The notes: a model not told the origin generated them from the sequence alone. 64,000 bases of DNA from Chloroflexota bacterium (GCA_024232355.1 JAAEPW010000839.1:35350-99349); one strand, 5' to 3'. Shown: positions 43,499-53,050, numbered from the stretch's first letter. Made by a program: numbers and translations.

Positions 43499-44770
43499 TT
43501 AGTAGATGGTTTGAATAAACGATGTCACTTGAGGAAACAATGTATCTGCCAGCAATCGCCAGGGTGGCTCAACGCTTACATCGGGATAAACAGCTTGCAA
43601 CTCTTTTACTGACCGATAGCCCAATATCAGTGGGACAAACTGCAACGGGGGAACACGAATGTCTCTCCCCTCCACAAAGCCCAAGCTGGCGACCTCGACC
43701 AATTTCCCTGCTTTAAAATGCAGCCGGATCGTTTCGTGATAGAGATTGATGTGCGCGTCCTTTGTCAGTCCGGCGAATGGTGACCCAGCTACTCGACGCT
43801 CAAATACGGGTATCAGGGTGCGCAGCAGCGCAGCAAAGTTGGGGACGTGAATTTGCCAGGCATAGGTGCCCATATCATAAGCATCAAACGAGCGCGCCAG
43901 TTGCATCAATGTGCAGTTGGCGGGCAAATTGAAGCGAATACCGGGTTTTTTACGTTCAACCGTCAATGTCTTGAGATGATGCATGGTCGCCGTCGCTGCC
44001 TCGTACCCCATCTGCGAGACTTCGCTCGCCACCAACTCTTCGCCAAAGTGGTGCTTTGGTACGCACACATATCCAACGCCCTGGTTTTCTGCATCCTCGA
44101 TGATCCAGATTTCCTGTTCTGGTTCTGTCCCTTTCGAGTGCGTTAGCAAGTATCGCCATATTGCTTTGTCACGGGTGGCGGAGATGGTCAGGTCCTGACT
44201 GGCCTCATCGTAGAGTTGCATCAATGTAGGGACATCTTGGAGCGTAGCCAAACGGAAAGTGAACAGCATATCATCAGACGGGGCGGGAATGTAACGAATT
44301 TCGAGCCGCAAGCCGCCTTCCAGCGGCAGCGCGTACTCGTACCCGAATTGGCGGTAGTAATAGGGTATGCCCTGGATTTGCGACAGCAGACAGCCGCGCT
44401 CGCCCAGGCGTCGCTTGAAATATTCCACCTGCGCGCGGACCAGTCCACGGTGGCGGTACTCTTCCAATGTGCCCACGATGCCCATCTCGCCAGTGGGTAT
44501 CTCGACGTTCTCGTAACGCCAGGTCCACGGAATCAAGCACAGGGACGAAACGATCTGGTCGTTTTTTTCATCCTCCACAAAGATCAAATCCTCCTTCTTT
44601 GTGTTTGGATGATGGATGAACAGGTTGTGCGTCATTGAGACGATTTCTGGTCCATGAATAGAGCCATTGAACTCGGCCACCCGCTCGACGTCGCACTCAT
44701 TGGCGGCGGTGCGCAGTATCAGACCATCTCCTACTGCCTGTTGGTACGGTGTTTCTATTGAGCTTGACAT
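43499..44770 (-). CDS. Eis-like GNAT N-acetyltransferase with sterol-carrier-like C-terminal domain
   Basis: 423 residues; AAGGGGGA upstream of the ATG at 44770. The first GNAT domain shows 'TGEMGIVGTLEEYRHRGLVRAQVEYF' (acetyl-CoA loop, split after strand 4) and 'GIPYYYRQFGYEYAL'. A second diverged GNAT module (about 155-290) and a C-terminal SCP2-like beta-alpha domain (about 300-420, 'HINLYHETIRLHFKAGKLVEV') follow. This three-part layout is that of Eis-type acetyltransferases, which acetylate amines on antibiotics or peptides. It is last in a minus-strand operon after an ABC-2 exporter (gap 14 bases), which fits a resistance or modification-and-export role. The real substrate is unknown. 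Confidence 0.83.
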   Translation of the reverse strand: MSSSIETPYQQAVGDGLILRTAANECDVERVAEFNGSIHGPEIVSMTHNLFIHHPNTKKEDLIFVEDEKNDQIVSSLCLIPWTWRYENVEIPTGEMGIVGTLEEYRHRGLVRAQVEYFKRRLGERGCLLSQIQGIPYYYRQFGYEYALPLEGGLRLEIRYIPAPSDDMLFTFRLATLQDVPTLMQLYDEASQDLTISATRDKAIWRYLLTHSKGTEPEQEIWIIEDAENQGVGYVCVPKHHFGEELVASEVSQMGYEAATATMHHLKTLTVERKKPGIRFNLPANCTLMQLARSFDAYDMGTYAWQIHVPNFAALLRTLIPVFERRVAGSPFAGLTKDAHINLYHETIRLHFKAGKLVEVASLGFVEGRDIRVPPLQFVPLILGYRSVKELQAVYPDVSVEPPWRLLADTLFPQVTSFIQTIY

Positions 44771-44784
44771 AGTATTTCCCCCTT

Positions 44785-45780
44785 TTAGTTTTCCAAAAGC
44801 CTTTCCTCATAAATGCGGCGGACGGTTTCCTCAACCTCTGGCTCGCGCACTTGCAGATCGCGGATACGGTAGTTGTCCGATAACCTGCCAATCAATTCTG
44901 AAGCAGTGATATCGCCACGTTGAAATTGATAGGTCACACGCGTGCCATCTCGCTCCACAATCTGCGCGCCATCCACTGCCACTGACTCGTGCTCTTGGGC
45001 AAAATAGACGAGCAATTCCCGTTTGCCGCCAAACTGTTCGCGCAATGCGTCCAGCTTGCCGTCAAAGAGCAATCGACCCTGGTCGATGATCATCACGCGC
45101 TCGCACAGCTTTTCGACGTCCGAGAGATCGTGCGTGGTCAAGAGTACGGTGGTTCCGTGATCACGGTTGATGTGCAGGATGAATTGGCGGATACGCTCCT
45201 TGGCCACCACGTCCAGTCCGATGGTGGGTTCGTCCAAAAAGAGCAACGTCGGGTCGTGGAGCAGGGCAGCGCAAATATCGGCCCGCATGCGCTGACCCAA
45301 CGAGAGAGAACGCACAGGAGTATCCAGAAATGGGTCGAGGTCCAGTAACTGGCGAAACTCGTCCATATTTTGGCGAAAGCGATCGGGCGGAATCTTGTAG
45401 ATATATTGCAATAGGTCAAATGACTCGATCACGGGCAAATCCCACCAGAGGGTTGTCCGCTGCCCGAACACTGCGCCAAGGGTCGCCACGTGCGCCTGAC
45501 GTTCTTTCCAGGGCACGCGCCCGTTGACCCACAAATCGCCCCCCGTGGGCACAAGCAGGCCGGTCAGCATTTTGATGGTCGTTGATTTGCCCGCGCCGTT
45601 CGGGCCAATATAGCCCACCAACTCGCCAGCCTTAATCTCAAAGCTGACATTGTCTACCGCCCGCACCAGCTTGTACTCGCGCGTGACCAGGTTGCGCAAC
45701 GACCCCCACGCTCCACGATGGTGCTTGGAGACCTTGAAATGTTTGTCTAAACCTGAAACAGTGATAATCGGTGAATTCAT
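44785..45780 (-). CDS. ABC-2 type transporter ATP-binding protein
   Basis: 331 residues from the ATG at 45780 (MNSPIITVSG), four bases past the stop of the permease gene upstream. The longer frame to 45855 lies inside the permease and is rejected. Walker A is 'GPNGAGKST', the Q-loop region is 'GAVFGQRTTLWWD', the signature is 'LSLGQRMR', Walker B is 'LLFLDEP' and the switch His is in 'LTTHDL'. The 'FGQRTTLWWDLP' string and the two permeases upstream match the ABC-2 (DrrA/CcmA-like, multidrug or polysaccharide) exporter family, specifically the subgroup with two different ABC-2 permeases. A C-terminal domain of about 90 residues follows the ATPase core. Confidence 0.9.
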   Translation of the reverse strand: MNSPIITVSGLDKHFKVSKHHRGAWGSLRNLVTREYKLVRAVDNVSFEIKAGELVGYIGPNGAGKSTTIKMLTGLLVPTGGDLWVNGRVPWKERQAHVATLGAVFGQRTTLWWDLPVIESFDLLQYIYKIPPDRFRQNMDEFRQLLDLDPFLDTPVRSLSLGQRMRADICAALLHDPTLLFLDEPTIGLDVVAKERIRQFILHINRDHGTTVLLTTHDLSDVEKLCERVMIIDQGRLLFDGKLDALREQFGGKRELLVYFAQEHESVAVDGAQIVERDGTRVTYQFQRGDITASELIGRLSDNYRIRDLQVREPEVEETVRRIYEERLLEN

Positions 45781-45784
45781 CTTT

Positions 45785-46603
45785 TCACGTTCCCGTGCTT
45801 GTATAATTACGGATACCAAAGCGCCAGAACGCCAGCGCTGCTGCCAGCATTCCAAATCCGGCGACAGGCGACAAAAAAGGCGCGAAACTTGGCATATCGA
45901 GTGGATCGGGTCTGTTCAGAAAATAGAGCGCCGGATAATAGTTCAAAAAGATTGCTGGGATGACATAGGTGAAAAAACGGCGCATCCACTTGGCATAGAT
46001 GTGCATCGGATATGCCATCATCTCGGTACCGCCATAGGTAAAAATGTTGATGATCTCAGTCCGCTGTACGGTCCAAAACGTGGTCGTGGAGCCAATGATG
46101 TACAAGCCGCCAAAGAAAGCGATCAGGCTGACCACAACTATCGGCAAATAGGCGATCTTGGCGAACGTCCAGCGAACGTCCACCCAGGTCAGTGCAATAC
46201 CCAAAACGACAGCGCCCTGTGCAATACGGCCCAACCGTCTGAGGGCAATGTCAGACCCCAAAACCTGGAGGGTAATGTTGATTGGTCGGAGCAACAATTG
46301 ATCGAACTCGCCGCGTTGCACCATCGGCCCAAAGGTATCTGGATCAAAGCCACCAAAAATCATATCCGTTGTGCCAAAAGCGATCTCGACCATTCCGTAC
46401 AGAAACGCGACCTCGCCCAGTGTCCAACCGGCAATGGTCTCGAATCGCTCAAATATCAACGTCAGTGCGCCAAAGCTCATCGCTTGCCCAATGGCGGCGG
46501 CGGTCAAATCGAGCAAAAAGGAGATGCGGTACTGGAGTTGTGCCCGAATCCGAACAGAGATCAAGCGGCCATAAATAGCTATCGCGGCTGTTGCTAGTTT
46601 CAC
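45785..46603 (-). CDS. ABC-2 type permease (second subunit)
   Basis: 272 residues from a GTG at 46603, which has GGGAGG about eight bases upstream and follows the previous stop by one base. The longer frame overlaps the previous gene. About six membrane helices are visible (for example 'AAAIGQAMSFGALTLIF', 'IVVVSLIAFFGGLYIIGS', 'GFGMLAAALAFWRF'). The amphipathic 'PINITLQVLGSD' loop and 'FLNYYPALYFL' near the end are typical of the ABC-2 membrane family DUF990/YhaP-like group. It partners with the upstream permease and the downstream ATPase. Confidence 0.87.
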   Translation of the reverse strand: MKLATAAIAIYGRLISVRIRAQLQYRISFLLDLTAAAIGQAMSFGALTLIFERFETIAGWTLGEVAFLYGMVEIAFGTTDMIFGGFDPDTFGPMVQRGEFDQLLLRPINITLQVLGSDIALRRLGRIAQGAVVLGIALTWVDVRWTFAKIAYLPIVVVSLIAFFGGLYIIGSTTTFWTVQRTEIINIFTYGGTEMMAYPMHIYAKWMRRFFTYVIPAIFLNYYPALYFLNRPDPLDMPSFAPFLSPVAGFGMLAAALAFWRFGIRNYTSTGT

Positions 46604-46604
46604 A

Positions 46605-47396
46605 TCAGCCTCCCTGAATGACCAATCGCCGCACACCCGCTCGAAGCACAAGTTGGCTTGCGACGAACAAGACAATGACCCACAGCAGTTGTTGACCGAG
46701 CACACGGAATAATTCCAGGTCAGTCATCTTGCTCAAATACACTTGAATGACCGTATTCACCATTGACGGAAAAGGCGTCAAGTTGCACAGTTTCACGAAC
46801 CAGTCGGGAAAAAAGTCTAGCGGCATCAAAAAACCCGACAGGAACCACGAGATGCTATAGGCCAATCGTCCCACACCTCGCGCGTCAGGAGTCCAGAACG
46901 CAGCCAGATTAATCAGGAAACGGCACGTAAAGCTGAGCAACATACTGAATACCAAGGCCGCGCCGAGGGCCAGCCAGTCTCTAACGCCGTGAGGCAGTAC
47001 GATATCAAAGACCAACGCGTAAGCAACTATGATCGTCAAACTGCGCAGCAACAAGTTGGCTATCGCACGTCCCAAGTCTCGCCCCAACCAAAAGACGAAA
47101 TACCCCATTGGCTTGAGCAGATCAGAGCCAATGTCGCCGTTGTAAACCGAGTGCATCACGTCCCACCAACCAAAAAAACTTAGATAAGCGATCGTTGCTT
47201 GCGACAGGCCCGTAAATGTGATGGCCTCGGTCAGCGACAGCCCGGCAACCTCGGTGCGCGCACCATACAGGGCGATCAGTACAGCCGCTCGCAGCAGGCC
47301 AAAGAAGAAATTCGTCACCAACCCGGCCAGATTAGAGGTCCGGTAAGTAAACTGGAGCCGAAAAGAGAGTTTGACGAGTTCGTAAAAAAGACGCAT
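46605..47396 (-). CDS. ABC-2 type permease (first subunit)
   Basis: 263 residues with about six membrane helices ('LAGLVTNFFFGLLRAAVLIAL', split; 'SLTIIVAYALVFDIVL'; 'LLWVIVLFVASQLVL'). The N-terminal 'KLSFRLQFTYRTSNL' and 'GWWDVMHSVYNGDIGSDLLKP' loops match those of the adjacent permease, so the two form a heterodimer. The start is the ATG at 47396. The ribosome site is weak, and it may be translated as part of the dusB transcript (33-base gap). Confidence 0.85.
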   Translation of the reverse strand: MRLFYELVKLSFRLQFTYRTSNLAGLVTNFFFGLLRAAVLIALYGARTEVAGLSLTEAITFTGLSQATIAYLSFFGWWDVMHSVYNGDIGSDLLKPMGYFVFWLGRDLGRAIANLLLRSLTIIVAYALVFDIVLPHGVRDWLALGAALVFSMLLSFTCRFLINLAAFWTPDARGVGRLAYSISWFLSGFLMPLDFFPDWFVKLCNLTPFPSMVNTVIQVYLSKMTDLELFRVLGQQLLWVIVLFVASQLVLRAGVRRLVIQGG

Positions 47397-47429
47397 AACA
47401 AATCAACTCAGAATAGATAGGATACTGTA

Positions 47430-48446
47430 TCAGTCATAGTTCAGAATCTCATCCACGGCAGCCATAACTGTCTCCCTCGAAGTCATCTCCATCAACCGCT
47501 TTCGCAGTCGCCGCAAACCTCGCATACCAGATAGATACGCCACCAGGTGACCTCGAAACCTGCGGCAGACGTCCTGTTCGGTGGCGTACCTTCGGCGTTT
47601 GCGAGTTTTGTTTTCGATCATTGTAAGCTCGTACAACATGTCCAAGTGCTCGGCGATCACTGCCATACGCTCCTCGCGCGATGGCGGGTGATATGATCTT
47701 TCGCTCCAGAGAGAACGAATTTCCTCAAATATCCAGGGATTGCCGAGGGCTGCCCTTCCGACCATCACACCATCAACACCAGTCTGTTGCAGCATATCGG
47801 TGGCGTGGCGTGCTTGCGTAATACCGCCATTGCCAATAACGGGGATGGAGCGTTCCTCTTTGATGCGTTTCAGTGTTTCCCAATCGGCGGGGCCGTTGTG
47901 CTTGTCAGACGCGAACCGGGCGTGAAGAGAAATCGCACTAGCCCCACCCTCCTCAATCGCGTGAGCAACCTCAGAGATATTAAAGAGATCTCGGGAGATG
48001 CCCAGGCGAGTCTTGACCGTCACCGGCAGCGATACAGCCCGAGTCATAGCCTGCACTATTGCCCCAATCTTGGCCGGTTCCCGCATCAGAGCCACACCTT
48101 CTCCCTTACGCACCACCTTGGGTACAGGGCACCCACAGTTAATGTCTATCGACTCAAAGCACCCCATAGATTCAATGATCTGTGCAGCACCGGTCATCGA
48201 ATCCGGATTAGAGCCATAGATGTGTGCTGCGACAGGCCGCTCCTCCGGCAGAGATTCGAGAAAGCGCATCGTCTGGGGTGAGCGGCGCACGATCCCCTCT
48301 GCCACGACGATCTCTGTAAAGACCAATTTGGCTCCAAATCTCTTGCAAATAGTCCGAAAAGGCAAGCGCGTATAACCTGCCATCGGGGCCAAAAGCAGAG
48401 GGACATCAATGGTCAGTTTGCCGATTTTGAGAGGCGCAATTTTCAT
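47430..48446 (-). CDS. dusB: tRNA-dihydrouridine synthase B
   Basis: 338 residues. Dus-family TIM barrel with FMN-site strings 'LAPMAGYTRLPFR' at the start, the catalytic Cys in 'INCGCPVPKVVRKGEG' (about 107), 'VKTRLGI', a catalytic/substrate His in 'SLHAR', 'VIGNGGI' and 'GVMVGRAALGNPWIF'. The C-terminal helical domain includes 'GHLVAYLSGM'. The motif set 'INxGCPxxKVxRKGxG' and the length match DusB. Its function is reduction of uridine to dihydrouridine in tRNA, in the cytoplasm. A clear promoter lies at 48476-48504. The ABC exporter genes follow on the same strand. Confidence 0.93.
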   Translation of the reverse strand: MKIAPLKIGKLTIDVPLLLAPMAGYTRLPFRTICKRFGAKLVFTEIVVAEGIVRRSPQTMRFLESLPEERPVAAHIYGSNPDSMTGAAQIIESMGCFESIDINCGCPVPKVVRKGEGVALMREPAKIGAIVQAMTRAVSLPVTVKTRLGISRDLFNISEVAHAIEEGGASAISLHARFASDKHNGPADWETLKRIKEERSIPVIGNGGITQARHATDMLQQTGVDGVMVGRAALGNPWIFEEIRSLWSERSYHPPSREERMAVIAEHLDMLYELTMIENKTRKRRRYATEQDVCRRFRGHLVAYLSGMRGLRRLRKRLMEMTSRETVMAAVDEILNYD

Positions 48447-48475
48447 AATGATACCTTGATGTAAATCATTGGCGG

Positions 48476-48504
48476 ATTCTACCGCAATCTACCCATTCGT
48501 GCAA
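48476..48504 (-). promoter_or_regulatory. Promoter for dusB and the downstream ABC operon
   Basis: Minus strand: TTGCAC (48504-48499), 17-base spacer, TAGAAT (48481-48476), with a leader of about 25 bases to the ATG at 48446. Confidence 0.75.
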
Positions 48505-48534
48505 CCTCCATATTGCCCACACCCGGTTGCTTGA

Positions 48535-48563
48535 TTGACCATCATCCTATTTTGATGTACAAT
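48535..48563 (+). promoter_or_regulatory. Promoter for the zinc-ribbon membrane protein gene
   Basis: TTGACC (48535-48540), 17-base spacer, TACAAT (48558-48563), about 30 bases before the ATG at 48594. It diverges from the dusB promoter. Confidence 0.8.
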
Positions 48564-48593
48564 CTGGCAAACTTGAATATGGACGGATAACTT

Positions 48594-49646
48594 ATGCAAA
48601 ACTCGAATCATATCGATCACAAATCTTTATCAAGCAAAATCCTCCTTCTCGCTCTTTCACTCCTTCTTGTGGCCGTGCTCCTACTACCCTCAAACAAAGC
48701 CAGAGCGCAATCGTCGGCCCCCAGCTTTCAAACGCTGAATATTTCTCTTTGGCCAGAATTTGACCGGCCCGACGTGCTGGTCATTTATCGCGGTGAGTTG
48801 AGTACTAGCACCGAACTACCAACGCAAATAGCCTTTCGCCTGCCAAGTTACGTTGAGAATATGCACGCGGTGGCTGCCAAGCAAGATAACACCTTGCTCA
48901 ACGTAGACCCTGCTTCCATCGAGTGGACTCGCGAGGAAGACAAAGCGCTCCTTTCTTTTCCGACATCTTTATCGGAAATCCACCTAGAATACTATGACCC
49001 CATCATTCTGACCAAACAGGGTCAGACCCGCCAGATCACCTATACGCTTTTCGTCCCGTACGATACTAGCACGACGCTTTTAGAGATACAACATCCTATC
49101 CAGTCCGAGGGCTTTAGCATCATTCCTACTCCCATTGACACGCGCATTGGCAATGACGGCTTGGAATACAGCACAGTGCAAGTGGACAACTTGGCTGCTG
49201 GCGACACGTTCGAACTTTCCATCACATATCAGCGCAACACCAACGAACTGTCTGTGTCGAGTTTTAGCAACGAGACGCAAGAGCAGCCTGTGAATGTGCC
49301 TGCACCAACCACCTCAAACGAGAAAAATCCCTGGACGTATGCTATTTATGCCGCAGTGGGAGCGGGTGTGGTGTTCCTGCTGTTTTTATGGCGTGAAGCG
49401 AACCTGCGTTCCAAGATGCAGGCCGAGTATCAAAAAAGGCCACCATCTGCGGCACCTCCAAAACGAACTCGGCGTGGGAAAAGGCGATCAGGTAAAATCG
49501 AATCCGGTCGCGGCACGAGTGCGCATCCTCCTCACACATCTGGAGCGGACGAGCCAGTCGCAATGTTTTGCTACCAGTGTGGCTCTGCTCTCCAAGAGAA
49601 TGCAAATTTCTGTCACACCTGTGGTGCTCCACGACGCGGCACATAG
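48594..49646 (+). CDS. Single-pass membrane protein with extracytoplasmic beta domain and C-terminal zinc ribbon
   Basis: 350 residues. A signal peptide/first helix (about 15-38, ending 'ARAQ') leads to an extracytoplasmic beta-rich domain (about 40-220, 'LNISLWPEFDRPDVLVIYRGEL', split, reminiscent of carbohydrate-binding-like domains). A Ser/Asn/Pro linker follows, then a membrane helix (about 246-264, 'YAIYAAVGAGVVFLLFL'), a basic linker ('KRTRRGKRRSGK') and a zinc ribbon with two CxxC pairs ('FCYQCGSALQENANFCHTCG'). The zinc ribbon would lie in the cytoplasm. The family was not recognised. Its reversed topology compared with the LysM and NHL proteins of this window is notable. It is transcribed from its own promoter. 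Confidence 0.75.
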   Translation: MQNSNHIDHKSLSSKILLLALSLLLVAVLLLPSNKARAQSSAPSFQTLNISLWPEFDRPDVLVIYRGELSTSTELPTQIAFRLPSYVENMHAVAAKQDNTLLNVDPASIEWTREEDKALLSFPTSLSEIHLEYYDPIILTKQGQTRQITYTLFVPYDTSTTLLEIQHPIQSEGFSIIPTPIDTRIGNDGLEYSTVQVDNLAAGDTFELSITYQRNTNELSVSSFSNETQEQPVNVPAPTTSNEKNPWTYAIYAAVGAGVVFLLFLWREANLRSKMQAEYQKRPPSAAPPKRTRRGKRRSGKIESGRGTSAHPPHTSGADEPVAMFCYQCGSALQENANFCHTCGAPRRGT

Positions 49647-49705
49647 AGGCATAACGCCATCTTTGCCCACGTTGCCATCTCGCACGATTCCTCTATTAAG
49701 GAAGC

Positions 49706-52700
49706 ATGGGGAACACTCGGATGAAAAGATTGCTTGTGTCGTTGACCGTGGGGCTGGTTCTACTTTTGGCGATATGTAACCAAACCATCGCTCAAGACTC
49801 GCCCACATTCCCCATCCGCATTAACGTCGGCGGCGACCAACCTTATACCGATCCAAATAATCACGTCTATTTGCCCGATCAAGAATGGACACCTCAGACA
49901 CAAATCGGTTACGTCGGTGGTCGTCGGATGGCCTATGGCTTTTGGCAACACATAGATGCCACACCCGACGAGGATCTGCACAAAGGCCAACGTCTAGATT
50001 GGGAAGCGTACCGCTTTGGCAACATTCCTAACGGCGATTATCTAGTGACCTTGTCTTTCAGCATGATCGGGGCTCACCCAGATCCTGTTTTCGGCGTGAA
50101 CATTGAGGGCCAGGCCGTACTGGACAGTTTGGACATCACCACGCTGGTTGGGCGCAATTATGCTCTGAACCGGCGCTTTGCCGTACGCATCGCAGACGGC
50201 GAACTTGATGTGGTCTCAGCTCCAATTATCGGCAAACCTCGTCTGTCTGCCATCATGGTAGAACCTCGCTCTCCTGACACCGTTGCGCCTGCCGCCCCGA
50301 CAGAACTAGTAACGATCAACAGCTATAACGCCGTACTGCTCAACTGGGCTGATACTGCCGCAGACGACCTAGACGGTTACCACGTCTACCGCGCCGCGTC
50401 ACCAGATGGTCCGTATGACCACCTCACCACAGAACCAGTATACGTCTCTCGTTACCAGGACACCGTCACAGCCACTCATATCACCTATTACTATCGCGTC
50501 AGTGCTGTGGACGTATACGGCAACGAAAGCGATCCAAGTATGCACAGCGCCGGCGTCGCCCTGGACGAAAGCGACGCTACCCTCCCTCTGTACCACCTCC
50601 AAGTCCCTGTAGACAACCTGCGCTTTCTTGCCAGCGATCCGCTCACCAATGAAGAAGTAACCGGAACCCTGACATATCAGGGCCAAGCCTTTCCCATCGA
50701 AATTCGTTATCGGGGTTCTTATGGACGTTGGGTGAATAAAAAATCGTGGAAAATCAGATTCGACAAGAGCTTTCCATTCCTGGACGTGGACGAGATCAAC
50801 GTCAGAGCCGATTACGCCGACTGGTCGTTGATGCGCAGCAAACTGGGAGCTGATCTATTCGAGGCCATCGGCATCCGCCTGCTCCGGTCCGAACACTGTC
50901 TGCTGACGCTCAACGGAAAGTACCTGGGCGTTCACACCTGTGTCGACCAGATGGACACAGATTTCCTGAGACATACTGGCCGAGACCCAAATACCAGCAT
51001 TTACAAAGCCATCCGCACCAGTATCAACGATTATTCCAGGGCGCACCCATCTGCAGAAAGCTATTACGAGGCATTTCAGAAAAAAACAAACGAGGACACA
51101 GATTATAGTGACATCATGAGGTTGCTCAAGGTCATCAACTATGCCCCGGACAAACTATTCGCGCACAAATTGAGACGGGCTTTTAACATAGCCGCATACC
51201 TGGATTACTATACCGTCATCGTGCTGACCAACAACGCAGACTTTGTCCCGCACAATGCCCATTTTCTCCACGACTTGACCACGGATCGGTGGGAACTGGT
51301 ACCCTATGATCTGGATCGTGCCTTTAGCTCTTACAGACCCAAATGGGGTATCCCGTACAACAATGCCATTGATATGGGAAGCCTGGCCTCCCCAACGTTG
51401 CCATGGGGATTCAGCAGCATGCTTCTCACTCGCGTGCTGGACGTTCCCCAATTCCGCGCCTATTATTGCCACCGCCTCGCCGAATCTATGGATACGATCT
51501 TTTCCGATGCCGTCATGCACCCTTTGATAGACGCGACCTACGCCGCCATCGAACAGGACGGGTTACGCGATTGGCAAAAGTATCGACGTGAAGACAATGA
51601 ATGGTTCGCCGCCAGCCCCGACGAATTCAAGACTTTTGTCACAGAACGCAAAAACTTTTTGAGAGGAGAGATGCCAAACTACTGCCCTTCTGACCGACCC
51701 TATCTCGCCATCAACGAGATTATGCCCGACAATCAATCCGCACTAAAAGACCCTGACGAACCAGGCGAGTTCCCTGCTTGGTTCGAGATCTATAATGCGG
51801 GCCTGGAGGCAGTCGATCTTTCGGGGATGTACTTGACCGACGATCTAAATGATCCCGACAAATTTCAAATTGCCGCGGGCGTCGTCGTCCCGGCCGATGG
51901 TTTCATCACGTTTTTTGCCGACGGCGACCCGGAACAAGGGCCATTGCACACGAATTTTCGACTGGATCGAGCTGGGGGACAAATCGGCATTTTTGATGAA
52001 ACCGAACAAATCGACGCCTTTACCTTTGACCCGCAACCACCCAATCTGTCAACAGGTCGCCACTTTGATGGCGTGGACAATTGGATATCATTCAACGTAC
52101 CCACGCCCGGCGATTCGAATACAATATCTCCTCCAACCATTGACAATGTGGTCCAAATTCCTCTACTGCCCGCCGCTTCTGATACAGTGACCATCAAAGC
52201 CACCATCGTCGACGATGGGTTATTGCTCACCAGTACCCTTTACTACAGCACCACCGGCAACAGTTTTGTCGAAACTCGTATGATCGGCTCACAGGAAAAC
52301 ACGTACACGGCTCAGATACCGGCTCAACCTGACGGCGGTCTGGTCGAATTCTTTATCCTTGCTGGGGATAACGATGGAGAAACGAGCACCGCACCGCGTC
52401 GCACGTCCACAGACCTCTATCAATACACCGTGGGATACCACCCCCCCTCCCTTTTCATCAACGAATTTATGGCCCATAACGAAACAATGCTGGGCGACCC
52501 TGACGAAGTAAGAGAATTCCCCGACTGGATCGAACTGTACAACCCCGGTCCCGATCCAATAAACCTGGGAGGACGTTATCTGACCGACGACCTGGCTGTC
52601 CCGACCAAGTTTCGCATCACTGATAGCATTACTATTCCTGCCGGTGGCTTTGCCCTTTTCTACGCTGATGGTGACCCAGAGCAAGGCCCACTCCATACTA

Positions 52701-52942
52701 ATTTCAAGCTGAGCAGAAATAGTGAAAGCATCGGTCTATTTGACACCGATGTGACCGGCAATCCGCCGATTGATACTTTTATCTTTGAGACACAAACCAA
52801 AGATGTATCCCAATGCCGCTATCCGGATGGCGGGGACGGCTGGATAATGCTCTACACACCCACCCCAGGCAGAACCAACAGTGTTGGTTTGTACCTGCCC
52901 GCACTGCTCAAACGAGCAATGCACCGAGAGATCAACTCTTAG
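49706..52942 (+). CDS. Secreted CotH-kinase-like protein with malectin-like, FN3 and two lamin-tail domains
   Basis: 1078 residues; an ATG at 49706 or at 49721 could be used. A signal peptide ends near residue 30. In order: a malectin-like carbohydrate-binding domain (about 35-190, 'FPIRINVGG'); a fibronectin III domain (about 195-290); a CotH domain (about 300-660), with 'RYRGSYGRWVNKKSWKIRF' split over two strands, 'LMRSKLGADLF' and 'VPYDLDRAFSS', the kinase-like Asp region at about 535; a lamin-tail domain (about 665-800, 'AINEIMPDN'); a beta domain; a second lamin-tail domain (about 912-1050); and a near-terminal 'GLYLPALLKR' followed by ten residues. CotH-family proteins are atypical kinases, known for spore coat proteins. 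Here a surface role is likely. Confidence 0.87.
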   Translation: MGNTRMKRLLVSLTVGLVLLLAICNQTIAQDSPTFPIRINVGGDQPYTDPNNHVYLPDQEWTPQTQIGYVGGRRMAYGFWQHIDATPDEDLHKGQRLDWEAYRFGNIPNGDYLVTLSFSMIGAHPDPVFGVNIEGQAVLDSLDITTLVGRNYALNRRFAVRIADGELDVVSAPIIGKPRLSAIMVEPRSPDTVAPAAPTELVTINSYNAVLLNWADTAADDLDGYHVYRAASPDGPYDHLTTEPVYVSRYQDTVTATHITYYYRVSAVDVYGNESDPSMHSAGVALDESDATLPLYHLQVPVDNLRFLASDPLTNEEVTGTLTYQGQAFPIEIRYRGSYGRWVNKKSWKIRFDKSFPFLDVDEINVRADYADWSLMRSKLGADLFEAIGIRLLRSEHCLLTLNGKYLGVHTCVDQMDTDFLRHTGRDPNTSIYKAIRTSINDYSRAHPSAESYYEAFQKKTNEDTDYSDIMRLLKVINYAPDKLFAHKLRRAFNIAAYLDYYTVIVLTNNADFVPHNAHFLHDLTTDRWELVPYDLDRAFSSYRPKWGIPYNNAIDMGSLASPTLPWGFSSMLLTRVLDVPQFRAYYCHRLAESMDTIFSDAVMHPLIDATYAAIEQDGLRDWQKYRREDNEWFAASPDEFKTFVTERKNFLRGEMPNYCPSDRPYLAINEIMPDNQSALKDPDEPGEFPAWFEIYNAGLEAVDLSGMYLTDDLNDPDKFQIAAGVVVPADGFITFFADGDPEQGPLHTNFRLDRAGGQIGIFDETEQIDAFTFDPQPPNLSTGRHFDGVDNWISFNVPTPGDSNTISPPTIDNVVQIPLLPAASDTVTIKATIVDDGLLLTSTLYYSTTGNSFVETRMIGSQENTYTAQIPAQPDGGLVEFFILAGDNDGETSTAPRRTSTDLYQYTVGYHPPSLFINEFMAHNETMLGDPDEVREFPDWIELYNPGPDPINLGGRYLTDDLAVPTKFRITDSITIPAGGFALFYADGDPEQGPLHTNFKLSRNSESIGLFDTDVTGNPPIDTFIFETQTKDVSQCRYPDGGDGWIMLYTPTPGRTNSVGLYLPALLKRAMHREINS

Positions 52943-53050
52943 CAAGATGGCTCTATGAGACCTTGCGGGATGAGACCCTGCGAAATCCCAAAGAACCAGT
53001 AAAATTTGTAAATTTTCATTACGGCTTTTCCAGTTTTCAAGTCGTATCAA

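Noticed and set aside
43499..47396. Antibiotic biosynthesis or self-resistance cluster
   Set aside because: An ABC-2 exporter plus an Eis-like acetyltransferase is suggestive, but no biosynthetic gene is present and dusB precedes them in the same direction.
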